A DNA stretch of 64,000 bases, taken from the NCBI GenBank assembly GCA_015056205.1, contig SVGS01000006.1, forward strand, positions 62,001-126,000, read 5' to 3'. This DNA comes from Clostridiales bacterium. GTDB taxonomy: Bacteria; Bacillota; Clostridia; Christensenellales; Aristaeellaceae. The notes beneath the pieces are model-generated. The model was not told where the DNA came from, did no database searches, and saw nothing but the letters and a program-made list of their open reading frames with translations. Shown piece after piece: positions 45,252-56,300 of the stretch (position 1 is its first letter; each line of letters begins with the position of its first letter). The translations under genes were made by a program, and so were the position numbers.

Positions 45252-46325
45252 ATGGATGTAACAAGAAAAGTTATCCTTTCCGCGAAGGATGTGGAAGTCA
45301 AGTTCCGGGTTCGGGGCAATTATCTGACGGCGATCCGCGGCGTGTCTCTGGATCTGTATGAGGGCGAAACCTTTGCCATTGTCGGAGAGAGCGGATCGGG
45401 CAAATCCGTCTTCACAAAAACCTTCACGGGAATGCTGGAAACCAACGGAACCATTTCCGGCGGATCCGTCATGTTCCATGACAAGGATCTGACGAAGCTG
45501 AAAAAGGACAAGGACTGGGAAGGAATCCGCGGCGCGAAGATCTCCACCATTTTCCAGGATCCGATGACCTCCCTGAATCCGATCCGGACCATCGGTTCCC
45601 AGATCACGGAAGTCATTGAGAAGCATCAGGGCATTTCAAAGGCGGAAGCGAAGCAGCAGGCCATTGATATGATGGAGCGGGTCGGAATTCCCAATGCCGC
45701 GGACCGCTTCAATGAGTATCCCTTCCAGTATTCCGGCGGAATGCGGCAGCGGATCGTAATCGCCATCGCCCTTTCCTGCCATCCGGAAATCCTGATCTGC
45801 GATGAACCGACCACCGCGCTGGACGTCACCATTCAGGCCCAGATCATTACTTTGATCCGGGACCTGCAGAAGGAACTGAAGTTTACGACCCTGTATATTA
45901 CCCATGACCTCGGCGTGGTCGCCAACGTGGCGGACCGGGTGGGTGTCATGTACGGCGGACAGATCGTGGAATACGGCACGGTGGAGGAAATCTTCTTCGA
46001 TCCCCGCCATCCCTATACCTGGGCGCTGCTTTCGAGCCTGCCGCAGCTGGGCGTGAAGGGAGAGGATCTGTACTATATTACCGGAACGCCGCCGTCCCTG
46101 TACAACAAGATTCAGGGCGACGCTTTCGCTCCCCGCAACGAGCACGCGCTGAAGATTGACTTTGAGGAGGAGCCTCCCTTCTTCAAGGTGACGGATACGC
46201 ATTACGCGAAAACCTGGCTGATGGATCCCCGGGCTCCGAAGCTGGAGAAGCCGGAGGTGATCCGGGATCTGCATGAGAAGATCCGGAAGATGACGGATGA
46301 AGGAGGTGCTTTCCATGTCGGCTGA
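45252..46325 (+). CDS. oppD: Oligopeptide transporter ATPase OppD (AmiE type)
   Basis: A 357-residue ATPase, the size of AmiE. Walker A is GESGSGKSV, the signature is YSGGMRQR and Walker B is [12 protein letters not shown]. The C-terminal peptide-transporter region lacks the clustered Cys of the first OppD and reads [20 protein letters not shown], as in the Ami group. It overlaps oppF by 11 bases. Confidence 0.95.
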   Translation: MDVTRKVILSAKDVEVKFRVRGNYLTAIRGVSLDLYEGETFAIVGESGSGKSVFTKTFTGMLETNGTISGGSVMFHDKDLTKLKKDKDWEGIRGAKISTIFQDPMTSLNPIRTIGSQITEVIEKHQGISKAEAKQQAIDMMERVGIPNAADRFNEYPFQYSGGMRQRIVIAIALSCHPEILICDEPTTALDVTIQAQIITLIRDLQKELKFTTLYITHDLGVVANVADRVGVMYGGQIVEYGTVEEIFFDPRHPYTWALLSSLPQLGVKGEDLYYITGTPPSLYNKIQGDAFAPRNEHALKIDFEEEPPFFKVTDTHYAKTWLMDPRAPKLEKPEVIRDLHEKIRKMTDEGGAFHVG

Positions 46326-47310
46326 GCATACGGAACGGGACGTCATCCTGTCGGTCCGGCACGTGGATATCACCTTTTCCACCGGACGCAAAAAGAAGCT
46401 GACAGCCGTAAAGGATGCCAACTTTGATATCTACCGGGGTGAAACCTTTGCCCTGGTGGGAGAATCCGGATCCGGAAAGACGACGCTGGGACGGGCGATC
46501 ATGCGGATCAATCCCTGCAGCGCGGGGGAGATCCTGTTTGAAGGGAAACGGATTTCCGGCAAGATCAGCCGGGAGGAGGACCGGAATGTCATCCGGAATA
46601 TCCAGATGATTTTCCAGGATCCCGCGGCTTCCCTGAATGAACGGGCGACGATTGAATACTGCGTGTCGGAAGGCCTCTATAATTTCCACCTTTATCAGGA
46701 CGAAAAGGACCGGATCGCGAAGGTGGACAAAGCGCTGCAGGATGTGGGCCTTCTGCCGGAGCATAAATCCCGGTATCCCCATGAATTTTCGGGCGGACAG
46801 CGCCAGCGGGTCGGTATTGCCCGGGCGATGATCATGAATCCGAAGTTCATCGTGGCGGACGAGCCGATTTCCGCCCTGGACGTCTCCATCCGGGCGCAGG
46901 TGCTGAACCTGATGAACAAGCTGAAGGCGGAAAGGGATCTGACCTATCTGTTCATCGCCCACGACCTGTCGGTGGTTCGCTTCATCGCGGACCGGATCGC
47001 CGTGATCCATCTGGGCGAGATCGTGGAGATTGCCGAATCGGAAACGCTGTTCAAGTACCCGGTTCATCCTTATACGGTATCGCTGCTTTCCACGGTGCCC
47101 ATGCCGGATCCCGTGGTGGAAAGAACCCGGAAGCATATCGTATATGATCCGTCCGTACTGGATCAGTCCGGAGCTCCCCGGAGCATGCGGGAGCTTCGGC
47201 CGGGACATTTCATCCTGGCCACGGATGCCGAGCTGGAAGGTTATGAAAAGCGGATTGAGGCCCTGGAAGCGATCCGGGCTAAAAAAGATTCGCAAGAAGA
47301 ATTGAAATAA
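46315..47310 (+). CDS. oppF: Oligopeptide transporter ATPase OppF (AmiF type)
   Basis: A 331-residue ATPase. Walker A is GESGSGKTT, the signature is FSGGQRQR and Walker B is [12 protein letters not shown]. The ATG at 46315 has AAGGAGGT upstream; an earlier ATG at 46297 would place that site inside the gene. The last 32 bases overlap the 3' end of the convergent small membrane-protein gene. Confidence 0.94.
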   Translation: MSAEHTERDVILSVRHVDITFSTGRKKKLTAVKDANFDIYRGETFALVGESGSGKTTLGRAIMRINPCSAGEILFEGKRISGKISREEDRNVIRNIQMIFQDPAASLNERATIEYCVSEGLYNFHLYQDEKDRIAKVDKALQDVGLLPEHKSRYPHEFSGGQRQRVGIARAMIMNPKFIVADEPISALDVSIRAQVLNLMNKLKAERDLTYLFIAHDLSVVRFIADRIAVIHLGEIVEIAESETLFKYPVHPYTVSLLSTVPMPDPVVERTRKHIVYDPSVLDQSGAPRSMRELRPGHFILATDAELEGYEKRIEALEAIRAKKDSQEELK

Positions 47311-47638
47311 CCACGTAGAGAAGACCGACAAAGAGAGGGTAGTTAAAAGCGCTCTCTCTTTTTTCATAGACCTCGTAAAGGTAGGCGCGGTAGGTCTGGG
47401 TGGGCTCCTTCTGCACGCCCCGCTTCAGCAGAAAGCCGCTGATATCAAAGTCCCCGTGCAGAAAAAGGGCGTAGATAATCCCGCCGATGATCATCACCAG
47501 GCCGGTAACCGTCAGGGCATCCGTAAAAACCAGAAGCCCGTTTTTCTCCGCTGTGAAGGCGCGGAAAGCCGGATACAGCAGCGTAACGATCAGATGGACG
47601 ATCAGCGGCCGGGGCCGGAGTTTTCGGAAATTCAGCAC
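47279..47638 (-). CDS. Small membrane protein resembling DUF3899
   Basis: A 119-residue membrane protein with three predicted helices: [31 protein letters not shown] and [17 protein letters not shown]. The [16 protein letters not shown] region and following GDFD turn recall DUF3899 proteins, whose function is unknown. The GTG at 47638 is preferred, because AAGGAGA is well spaced for it; an ATG nine codons upstream would place that site inside the gene. The stop lies inside the 3' end of the convergent ATPase gene. Confidence 0.72.
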   Translation of the reverse strand: MLNFRKLRPRPLIVHLIVTLLYPAFRAFTAEKNGLLVFTDALTVTGLVMIIGGIIYALFLHGDFDISGFLLKRGVQKEPTQTYRAYLYEVYEKRESAFNYPLFVGLLYVVISILLANLF

Positions 47639-47758
47639 GGGCAGTCTCCTTCCGGGGAAAAACATAGGCGGATCCGGAACACAGGATAGCAGATTTTCCG
47701 AAAGGCTGTCAATGGAAACAGCGCCGCTCTCCGGCGGGAGGCACGGAGAAAAAGGCAG

Positions 47759-47787
47759 TTGTCAGCGGGGGAAAAAAACGGTATAAT
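47759..47787 (+). promoter_or_regulatory. Promoter of the frr-polC housekeeping block
   Basis: TTGTCA (47759-47764), a 17-base spacer and a perfect TATAAT (47782-47787). Confidence 0.8.
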
Positions 47788-47853
47788 GGGTCAAATGAAA
47801 GAATGACCGAGGATCCTGGGGATCAGCGGGAGAGAGAATACGGAGGGATCGCC

Positions 47854-48411
47854 ATGGTAGATGAAGTACTGAATACCGCGAAGGAAAAAATGAAAAAGAC
47901 CTGCGCCGTGTACGAGCGGGACATGCAGGGCCTCCGGGCCGGCCGGGCGAATCCCCAGCTGCTGGATCGGATCACGGTGGATTATTACGGAACGCCCACT
48001 CCCCTCAATCAGATCGGGAACATTTCCTCGCCGGAACCCAGGATGCTGATTATTGCCCCCTGGGAAGCCAAGATGATTCCCCAGGTGGAAAAGGCCATCC
48101 AGAAGAGCGATCTGGGCCTGAATCCTTCCAATGACGGGAAGATTATCCGCCTGGTGTTTCCGGAGCTGAATGAGGAGCGCCGGAAGGATCTGACCAGGAT
48201 CGCCAGCAAAGGGGCGGAGGAAGCGAAGGTCGCGGTGAGAGCCATCCGGCGGGACGCGATGGAGCAGCTGAAGAAGATGAAGAAGAACAGCGAGATCACG
48301 GAAGATGATCAGCGCGACGCGGAAGAAAAGCTGCAGAAAATCACCGATAGCGGGATTAAGGACGTGGAAGCCGTCTATTCCCGGAAGGAAAAAGAGATCA
48401 TGGAAGTATGA
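47854..48411 (+). CDS. frr: Ribosome recycling factor
   Basis: A 185-residue protein that, with EF-G, splits ribosomes after termination. Family motifs are LRAGRANPQLLDRITVDYYG, NPSNDGKIIRLVFPELNEER and the C-terminal long helix. The ATG at 47854 follows CGGAGGG; an upstream ATG at 47803 gives an atypical extension. In many Firmicutes frr follows pyrH; here it has its own promoter after an unrelated convergent gene, so pyrH must lie elsewhere. Confidence 0.97.
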   Translation: MVDEVLNTAKEKMKKTCAVYERDMQGLRAGRANPQLLDRITVDYYGTPTPLNQIGNISSPEPRMLIIAPWEAKMIPQVEKAIQKSDLGLNPSNDGKIIRLVFPELNEERRKDLTRIASKGAEEAKVAVRAIRRDAMEQLKKMKKNSEITEDDQRDAEEKLQKITDSGIKDVEAVYSRKEKEIMEV

Positions 48412-48428
48412 CGGCACAGGCCGCGCAC

Positions 48429-48456
48429 CCAAAACCCGCCAACCGGCGGGTTTTGG
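48429..48456. repeat. Perfect inverted repeat between frr and uppS
   Basis: CCAAAACCCGCC (48429-48440) and GGCGGGTTTTGG (48445-48456) are perfect complements around AACC. The stem-plus-TTTT part can act as a weak terminator on both strands, so it could lower expression of the genes after frr. Confidence 0.75.
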
Positions 48457-48498
48457 CCGTATAAAACCACCGCCGCGCCGCGGGGAAGGGACGGAAGC

Positions 48499-49227
48499 AT
48501 GGAAAAAAAGACGGGAACCCTGTTGCCGGAGCAGCTGCCGAAGCATGTGGCAGTGATTATGGACGGGAACGGCCGCTGGGCGAAGAAGCATAAGCTCAGC
48601 GTTTCCCGGGGGCATCGGCAGGGGACGGAAACCCTGAGGGAGATTATCCGGCATACGGATGATCTGGGAATCGGGGCGCTGAGCCTCTACGCTTTCTCCA
48701 CGGAGAACTGGAACCGGTCGGCGGAGGAAGTCGGGGCGCTGATGCAGCTGATCCTGGATTTTTTCGCTTCGGAGATTGACGAGCTGGATGAGCGCAATGT
48801 GCGGATCCTGATTCTGGGGGAGAAGAGCCGCCTGCCGCAGAAGCAGCGGGAGACTCTGACGGAAGCGGAGCGGAGAACGGCGAAAAATACCGGACTGCGG
48901 CTCAATATCGCCCTCAACTACGGCGGCCGGGCGGAGCTGGTCCGCGCGGCGCGGCTGCTGGCCGAGGATGTGAAGAACGGCCGGCTCAGCGCGGAAGAGA
49001 TCACGGAGGAAACGCTGGCGGCCCGGCTGTATACCGGCGGCCAGCCGGATGTGGATCTGCTGATCCGCACCAGCGGGGAGCAGCGGCTGAGCAATTTCCT
49101 GCTGTATCAGTGCGCTTACGCGGAGTTTGAATTCCCGGAAGTGCTCTGGCCGGATTTTACCGTGGCGGATTACGACCGGGCGCTGGAGGAATTCACGCAC
49201 CGTCAGCGAAGATTCGGCGGGCGCTGA
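48499..49227 (+). CDS. uppS: Isoprenyl transferase (undecaprenyl diphosphate synthase)
   Basis: A 242-residue cis-prenyltransferase that makes the C55 lipid carrier for wall synthesis. HVAVIMDGNGRWAKK, the RGHRQG motif, YAFSTENWNRS, and RTSGEQRLSNFLLYQ are all present, including the magnesium-binding Asp in MDGNGRW. GGAAGGGACGG precedes the ATG. It lies between frr and cdsA, as usual. Confidence 0.96.
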   Translation: MEKKTGTLLPEQLPKHVAVIMDGNGRWAKKHKLSVSRGHRQGTETLREIIRHTDDLGIGALSLYAFSTENWNRSAEEVGALMQLILDFFASEIDELDERNVRILILGEKSRLPQKQRETLTEAERRTAKNTGLRLNIALNYGGRAELVRAARLLAEDVKNGRLSAEEITEETLAARLYTGGQPDVDLLIRTSGEQRLSNFLLYQCAYAEFEFPEVLWPDFTVADYDRALEEFTHRQRRFGGR

Positions 49228-49270
49228 CGGACGGATTGTTTTTCAGACGGAAAGGATAGAAGGAGAAGAC

Positions 49271-50089
49271 ATGAAACAGAGGATCATCACAGGCGCGCTG
49301 CTGATTCTGCTGCTGGCGGTGATGCTGTGGCTGCCGGACTGGTGCATGGCGATCGCGACGCTGATCTGCACCGGGTTTGCGGTCTGGGAGGAATATCACG
49401 CGCTGTCCCAGGCAGGCCACCGGGTGGTCAGCTGGCCGACCTGGCTGGCGCTGGCCGCGTCGCTGCCGCTGACCCATTATCTGGGGGTAAAGGTGATTAT
49501 CCCCCTGCTGGCGGGCGCCCTGCTGGCCATGGTCGTACAGATTCTGTTCCGGGAGCAGCCGGAGCTGACGGATCTGAGTCTGAGCGCGCTGCCGCTTCTG
49601 ACGGTGGCGCTTCCGGGACTGAGCCTGGTGGCGCTGGCCCTGGTCGGCCAGAAGGCGGTGGAAGTGGTGCTGCTTTCCCTGACATACAGCGTACCGCTGA
49701 TGGGGGATATGGTTGCGCTGTTTGTGGGAAGCGCTGTCGGCGGACCGAAGCTCTGCCCGGCGGTGAGCCCGAAGAAAACGGTATCCGGCAGTCTGGGTGG
49801 CCTGGCAGGCAGCGTGGCGGCGGCCATGATTGTCTGCGGAATCGCGGCGCTTACCTGCAACGCGGCGACGCTGGCGAAGCTGCCGCGCTGGTGGGAATAC
49901 CTGCTGCTGGGCCTGTTCGGCGGCTTTGTCGGGCAGATCGGGGACCTGTTTGCTTCCCTGGTCAAACGGCACAGCGGAATCAAGGATTTTTCCAACCTGT
50001 TTCCGGGGCACGGCGGAATGCTCGACCGGCTGGACAGCGTGCTGTTCATGGCGGTTCTGATGTATTGCTACCGGCTGTTTGTGATCTGA
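49271..50089 (+). CDS. cdsA: Phosphatidate cytidylyltransferase
   Basis: A 272-residue membrane enzyme that makes CDP-diacylglycerol for phospholipid synthesis. About eight hydrophobic segments are followed by the family signature SLVKRHSGIKDFSNLFPGHG and then GMLDRLDS. The ATG at 49271 has AAGGAGAA upstream; the in-frame extension to 49127 runs across the uppS 3' end and is rejected. Confidence 0.95.
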   Translation: MKQRIITGALLILLLAVMLWLPDWCMAIATLICTGFAVWEEYHALSQAGHRVVSWPTWLALAASLPLTHYLGVKVIIPLLAGALLAMVVQILFREQPELTDLSLSALPLLTVALPGLSLVALALVGQKAVEVVLLSLTYSVPLMGDMVALFVGSAVGGPKLCPAVSPKKTVSGSLGGLAGSVAAAMIVCGIAALTCNAATLAKLPRWWEYLLLGLFGGFVGQIGDLFASLVKRHSGIKDFSNLFPGHGGMLDRLDSVLFMAVLMYCYRLFVI

Positions 50090-50102
50090 CGGAGGCGGGC
50101 GC

Positions 50103-51230
50103 ATGAAAACGATATCCATTCTGGGTTCCACCGGATCCATCGGGCGGCAGGCCCTGGATCTCTGCCGCAGGCATCCGGACCGCTACCGGGTAACGGCTCT
50201 GACGGCCAGGGCCAGCAAAGAGCTCCTCTTCGAACAGGTCCGGGAATTCCGGCCGCAGATGGCGGGGCTGACGGAAGGAATCCGCGCGTCGGAGATTCCG
50301 GCGGATCTGTCCTTCTGCCGTTTTGTCGGCGGAGCGGAAGCCCTGCGGGCGGCCGCGGCGGAGGTTCCGGCGGATATGGTGCTGGTCAGCATTGTGGGGA
50401 TTGCCGGGCTTTCCGGCGTGATGGATGCCCTGCAGGCCGGCCGGCAGGTGCTGCTGGCCAATAAGGAAGCGCTGGTGACCGGAGGGCATCTGGTCACGGA
50501 TCTGGCCCGGAAGAAGGGGAAACCGCTGCTGCCGGTGGACAGTGAGCACAGCGCCATCTTTCAGTGCCTGCAGGCTGCCGGCCCCAATCCGGCGGAGCGG
50601 ATTCTGCTGACCGCCTCCGGCGGCCCGTTCCGGACCTGGGACCGGGAAAGAATCCGGCAGGCGACGCCGGAGCAGGCGCTGAAGCATCCCAACTGGAATA
50701 TGGGAGCCAAGATTACCGTGGATTCCGCCAGCATGTTCAACAAGGGGCTGGAGATCATGGAAGCCCGGTGGCTTTTTGATATGACGGAAGACCGGATTCA
50801 GGTCCTGGTGCATCCGGAGAGCATTGTGCACTCGGGAATCGTGTTCCGGGACGGCACCGTGCTGGCGCAGCTGGGGCAGCCGGATATGAGGGTTCCGATC
50901 GGATACGCCATGAGCTACCCCGAACGGCTGGAAACCGGCGTGGAAGCGCCGGACTGGTTTGCTCTGGGAAAACTGACCTTTGAGGCGCCGGACGAGGACA
51001 AGTTCCCGGCGCTCCGGCTGGCCAGAAGCGCCCTGAGGGCAGGCGGAGCGGCCTGCACCGTGTTTAACGGAGCCAATGAGGCGGCCGTAGCCGCGTTTTT
51101 GAGGAGAGAGATTCCCTTCGGGGAAATCGCCTGCCGGGTGGAACGGGCGCTGGAGAAGCTGGACGGCCTGCGGGCGGACAATATTGAGGAGATCTGGGAG
51201 GCGGACCGGCAGGCCCGCCGGGTCGGATAA
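50103..51230 (+). CDS. dxr: 1-deoxy-D-xylulose 5-phosphate reductoisomerase
   Basis: A 375-residue second enzyme of the MEP isoprenoid pathway. NADPH-binding GSTGSIGRQALD is at the N-terminus; active-site segments are DSEHSAIFQCL, TASGGPFR and NWNMGAKITVDSASMFNKG. It lies 13 bases after cdsA and eight before rseP. The presence of both dxr and ispG shows that the organism uses the MEP route. Confidence 0.97.
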   Translation: MKTISILGSTGSIGRQALDLCRRHPDRYRVTALTARASKELLFEQVREFRPQMAGLTEGIRASEIPADLSFCRFVGGAEALRAAAAEVPADMVLVSIVGIAGLSGVMDALQAGRQVLLANKEALVTGGHLVTDLARKKGKPLLPVDSEHSAIFQCLQAAGPNPAERILLTASGGPFRTWDRERIRQATPEQALKHPNWNMGAKITVDSASMFNKGLEIMEARWLFDMTEDRIQVLVHPESIVHSGIVFRDGTVLAQLGQPDMRVPIGYAMSYPERLETGVEAPDWFALGKLTFEAPDEDKFPALRLARSALRAGGAACTVFNGANEAAVAAFLRREIPFGEIACRVERALEKLDGLRADNIEEIWEADRQARRVG

Positions 51231-51238
51231 GGAGAAGT

Positions 51239-52309
51239 ATGTCGATTATCTGGGCATTGCTGCTGCTGGCGATTCTGGTGATCGTTCACGAGTTCGGGCA
51301 TTTCTTTGCGGCGCGTCTGATGAAAATTGAGGTTCGGGAGTTCGCGGTGGGCTTTGGGCCGAAGCTGCTGGGCTGGAAGAGCCGGAAATATGAAACCCGG
51401 TTCGCGGTGCGGGCGATTCCGCTGGGGGGCTACTGCGCCTTCTACGGCGAGGACGATGTGAGCGGGGAAAGCCGGGACGACCCCCGCGCGTTTCCGAAGC
51501 AGAACGTGTGGAAACGCCTGCTGGTCATCCTGATGGGACCGATGATGAATTTTCTGCTGGCTTTTGTAGTGGCCGCGGTCTTTTTCTGGTGCAGCGGCGT
51601 GACGGTTGCCACGGGGGTGGATCCCTATATCGCGGAAGTCATGGCGGCGGGCCCCGCCTACAGCGCCGGCCTTCAGAGCGGAGACCGGATTACGGAGATC
51701 AACGGGGTCAACATGCTGGACGGCACGGTGGATACGCTGACGACCACGCTGGCCTCCTGGAAGGAAGGGGACGCACCCCTGAACATGACCGTCCGCCGCG
51801 GGGAGGAAACCCTGCGGATGAGCATGACGCCGGTCTGGGACGAGGCGGAAAAGAAGATGCGGATCGGGGTGATCATCGGCGGCGTGTACCGGACGGAGAA
51901 CCGTCCGGTGACCATCTGGGGCGGCATCTCGGAAAGCGCGACCATGTGCTGGGACGCCGCCGGCGCGATTCTCCGGGCGCTGAAGAATCTGGTGACGACC
52001 GGGGAAGGACTGGATCAGACCTCCGGTCCGGTGGGCATTGTCAGCCTGGTCTCCTCGGAGGTGGCAAGCGGCGGGTTCAGCGCGTTTGTGCAGCTGCTGG
52101 TGCTGATTTCCATCAATCTGGGGCTGATGAATCTGCTGCCGATCCCGGGGCTGGACGGAAGCCGGCTGGTGTTCGGCCTGATTGAGGTGATCCGGGGAAA
52201 GCCTGTTTCCCCCCGGAGGGAAGCGCTGGTTCATACGGTCGGGATGGTATTTCTGTTCGGGATAATGATTTTCTTTACGTACAAGGATATTCTGAAGCTG
52301 TTTCGATAA
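51239..52309 (+). CDS. rseP: Site-2 intramembrane zinc metalloprotease RseP
   Basis: A 356-residue membrane protease that cuts anti-sigma factors or signal-peptide remnants inside the membrane. The zinc motif HEFGH lies in the first helix, the third ligand region is NLLPIPGLDGSRLVF near the C-terminus, and one PDZ domain (about residues 120-200) lies between. AAGGAGAAGT precedes the ATG. Confidence 0.95.
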   Translation: MSIIWALLLLAILVIVHEFGHFFAARLMKIEVREFAVGFGPKLLGWKSRKYETRFAVRAIPLGGYCAFYGEDDVSGESRDDPRAFPKQNVWKRLLVILMGPMMNFLLAFVVAAVFFWCSGVTVATGVDPYIAEVMAAGPAYSAGLQSGDRITEINGVNMLDGTVDTLTTTLASWKEGDAPLNMTVRRGEETLRMSMTPVWDEAEKKMRIGVIIGGVYRTENRPVTIWGGISESATMCWDAAGAILRALKNLVTTGEGLDQTSGPVGIVSLVSSEVASGGFSAFVQLLVLISINLGLMNLLPIPGLDGSRLVFGLIEVIRGKPVSPRREALVHTVGMVFLFGIMIFFTYKDILKLFR

Positions 52310-52324
52310 GGCTGGGAGGATACC

Positions 52325-53374
52325 ATGACAAGAACGGTAACCATTGGCGGACTGCCTCTGGGGGGCGGCCATCCGGTGCTGGTCCAGAGCATGACCAATA
52401 CGGACACCCGGGATACGGAAAAAACGCTTCGCCAGATCCGGGACCTGCACGCGGCAGGCTGCGATCTGGTGCGGGTCAGCGTCTATGACGAGGCGTGCGC
52501 GGAGGCGGTCAAAACGCTGGCCGCGGAAAGCCCGGTGCCGCTGGTGGCGGATATTCATTTTGATCACCGGCTGGCCATCCGGGCGGCGGAAAACGGAATC
52601 GCGAAGCTGCGGATCAATCCGGGCAACATCGGCGGCGAGGCCAGGGTGCGCGAGCTGGCGGACTGCGCGAAGGCGCATGGGATTCCGATCCGGATCGGCG
52701 TGAACAGCGGCAGCGCGGAAAAGGAACTGCTGGACCGCTACGGCGGGCCGACGGCGGAATGCCTGGTGGAGAGCGCCCTGGGGCATGCCCGGCTGCTGGA
52801 GAAAGCGGGATTCGAGGATATTGTTCTGAGCATGAAGAGCAGCGATGTCCGCCTGACCATCGAAGCCTATCGTCTGGCGGCGAAGCGCTGCGATTACCCC
52901 CTGCATGTCGGCGTGACGGAAGCCGGGCTTCCGGGGCAGGGAACGGTCAAAAGCGCGATCGGCATCGGCGCGCTGCTGGCGGACGGGATCGGGGACACCA
53001 TCCGGGTGAGCCTCAGCGGAGATCCGCTGCCGGAAGCGGCCGCGGCCTGGGATATCCTGCGGGCGCTGAATCTGCGGATCCGCGGCGTACAGCTGATCGC
53101 GTGCCCGACCTGCGGGCGGACCTGCATCCCGGTGGCGGAAATCGGCAGACGGGTGGAGGAGGAGCTGGCGGATCTGACCGTGCCCCTGAAGGTAGCGGTG
53201 ATGGGCTGCGTGGTGAACGGCCCGGGCGAAGGCCGGGAGGCGGATGTGGGCATTGCCGGCGGAAAAAGCGGCGGTATCCTGTTCGTGAAGGGACAGGAAC
53301 CCCGGAAAGTGACCGGCGATCTGGGCGCGATCCTGATTGAGGAAGCCCGGAAGCTGGCGATGGAGCGTGCATGA
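52325..53374 (+). CDS. ispG: 4-hydroxy-3-methylbut-2-enyl diphosphate synthase
   Basis: A 349-residue iron-sulfur enzyme of the MEP pathway. The 4Fe-4S cysteines lie in ACPTCGRTCIPV and VMGCVVNGPGE. The N-terminal barrel begins with VQSMTNTDTRD and holds LVADIHFDHRLA. GGGAGG precedes the ATG. Its stop overlaps the polC start as ATGA, so the two are translationally coupled. Confidence 0.96.
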   Translation: MTRTVTIGGLPLGGGHPVLVQSMTNTDTRDTEKTLRQIRDLHAAGCDLVRVSVYDEACAEAVKTLAAESPVPLVADIHFDHRLAIRAAENGIAKLRINPGNIGGEARVRELADCAKAHGIPIRIGVNSGSAEKELLDRYGGPTAECLVESALGHARLLEKAGFEDIVLSMKSSDVRLTIEAYRLAAKRCDYPLHVGVTEAGLPGQGTVKSAIGIGALLADGIGDTIRVSLSGDPLPEAAAAWDILRALNLRIRGVQLIACPTCGRTCIPVAEIGRRVEEELADLTVPLKVAVMGCVVNGPGEGREADVGIAGGKSGGILFVKGQEPRKVTGDLGAILIEEARKLAMERA

Positions 53375-56300
53375 GCTATGAGGATCTGATGGCCCGGATT
53401 GCCCGGGAAATACCCGGGCTGGCGGGGGCCCTGCGGTCTCCCCGGGTGAAATATATCAAATCTTCCCGGAAAACCTATATTACCTTTGAAAGCACCGTGC
53501 TGGCGGGGGAGAAGCAGTTTCTGGCCCTGGAAAAAATCCTGCGGGAAGCCTTCCCCGGCTCCTCCGTGGCGGTGCGCGTCATCTGTCCTGCCATGAAGGA
53601 ACCCTTCCTGGCGGATCCGGCGGCCTACAAACAGGTGCTGGATGATTTTCTGAGCCGGAATTATCCGCTCAGCCGCGGCTGGCTGGGGAAAATCACCTGG
53701 CAGATGGAAAAGACGGAGCGGCTTCCGGGACGGCCGGAACAGGCGGAAGACGCCGACGGGATTCTGACGCTGGTGTTTCCGGATGAGTTTTCGCTGCATT
53801 CCATGAGCCGGCAGAACGTGGGAGCGCGCCTGGCGGTGGCCGTGCGGGAAATCTTCGATGCCCGGGTCCGGGTGGAGATGACGGTGGCGGGAACCCGGGA
53901 GGAACGGCTGCGGCGGATGCGGGAAGAGCGGCAGAACGAGACGGTGACGGTAACCCTGGAGGAAATGGCCCGGCGGTACGGAACCGGCCTGGCGGCCGCG
54001 GAGGGGGAAACCGGCGAAAAAACGGTGAAACCGAAGCGGGAATCCGCGCCGAAAAAGGAAAAGAAAAAGGAACAGGCGGCCGGGGCCGGAAGCGCGGCGG
54101 ACCCCCCGCTGATCGACCCGGACGCTCCAACGGTGGGAAAACCAATTCTGGGGCGGGCGATCGGGGATCATCCGGTGGAGATCAAAGAGCTGAACAACGA
54201 AAGCGGCCTGGTGGTGGTCCAGGGAGAGATCTTCAAGCTGGAAACGAAGGAGCTCAAGGGCGGCGAACTGCTGCTGATGACCTTTGCCGTAACGGATTAT
54301 ACCTCTTCCGTGCTTTGCAAATACTTTTTCCGCTACCGTCCCCGCTATTCCCGGAAGGGGGAGGACGCGGCGGAGGAACCGATTACCGATGAAGAGCGCA
54401 AGGCCGTGAAGGATAAGGTGGACCGGCTGCGGGTGGGAATGACGGTGAAGCTGCGGGGCGAGTGCCTGTATGACACCTTCGCGCGGGAGCTGTCCATCTC
54501 GGTGCGGGACCTGGTGGAAACGGAGAAGGAAGAGCGGGAGGATACCGCGGAAGAAAAGCGCGTCGAGCTCCATATGCATACCAATATGTCCACCATGGAC
54601 GCCCTGACGGATGTGAAGGACCTGATTGACCGGGCCGTCCGCTGGGGACATCCGGCAGTGGCCGTGACGGATCACGGAGTGCTGCAGTCCTTTCCGGCCG
54701 CTTTCCGGGCGGCGAAGGGAAAAATCAAGCTGATTCCGGGCTGCGAGGGATACCTGATCGACGAAAAGCCCGTCTGGGAGAATCCGGACGGCCGGCCCTA
54801 TGACGGCGATATCGTGGTGCTGGATTTCGAAAGCACGGGACTGAATACCGGGTCTGCCAGGATCATCGAGATCGGGGCCGTGAAGCTGGCGGGCGGGGAG
54901 ATCCGGGATTCCTTCCAGCAGCTGGTGAATCCGGGAGAAGCGCTCAAGGCAAAAATCACGGAAATAACGGGGATCAGCGACCGGATGCTGCAGGATCAGC
55001 CGGCAGCGGCGGAGGTCCTGCCCCGGCTGATGGAATTTATCGGCGATCTGCCCATCGCGGCGCATAACGCCGGTTTTGACGCCAATCTGCTGCGGTCGGA
55101 ACTGAAGCGCCTGGGGCTTCGTTTCGAGAACCCGGTGATGGATACCCTGAGCTATGCGCGAAAGCTCTATGCCGGAGAGATGAAGTCCTTCCGGCTGGCC
55201 TCCCTTTGCAAGCATTTGGGGGTCAGCCTGAAAAACGCCCACCGGGCGGTTCATGATGCCACGGCCACGGCGCTGTGCCTGAAGCGCATGGAGGAGGATA
55301 CCCGGGAACGGTATCCCCAGATCCGGACGGACCGGGACATGAATGAGGTCCTGAAGGGCGGCGCGATCGGGGAAAGCTGGCATATTATTCTGCTGGCCCG
55401 GAACCGTACGGGCCTGGTGAATCTGAACCGGCTGGTTTCCTACAGCCATCTGGATTATTTCCGCCGGGTTCCCCATATGCCCCGGAGCCTGATCAGCCAG
55501 TACCGGGAGGGCCTGATCGTGGGCAGCGCCTGCGAAGCGGGAGAGCTGTACCGGGCGCTGGTTTCCGGAGCGGAGAAAGAGCGGCTGAAGGAGATTGCTT
55601 CCTTCTACGATTATCTGGAAATTCAGCCGGTGGGCAATAACGCCTTCATGATCCGGAACGGAGAGGTGAATTCGGAGGAGGACCTGCGGGAGCTGAACCG
55701 GAAAATCGTGGCCCTCGGGGAGGAAATGGGACTGCCGGTCGTGGCGACCGGGGATGTTCATTTCCTGGATCCGAAGGACGCGGTGGGCCGGGCGATTATC
55801 CAGGCCGGCATGGGCTTCGAGGAAGCGGATCTCCAGCCTCCCCTGTACTTCAAAACCACGGACGAGATGCTGCGGGAATTTGCTTATCTCGGACCGGAAA
55901 AATGCCGGGAGGTTGTGATTGAGCAGCCCCGCCGGATCGCGGACCAGGTGGAAAAGATGCAGCTTTTCCCGGTGCATCCCAGGGGAGAGGATACCTTCCA
56001 GCCTTTCTGGGACGACGCGGAAGACATGATTCAGCAGATGACCTGGGACGAGGCGGAGAACCTCTACGGCAGCCCGCTGCCGGAAATCGTGGACGCCAGG
56101 CTGCGCAAGGAGCTGAAATCCATTGTGGGCTATGGCTACTGCACGCTGTACGCCATTGCCCAGAAGCTGGTCAGCCGCAGCCTGCAGGACGGATACCTGG
56201 TGGGCAGCCGGGGAAGCGTGGGCTCCAGTCTGGTGGCCCGGATGTGCGGCATTACCGAAGTGAACGCGCTGCCGCCTCATTACCGCTGCGAGCACTGCCA

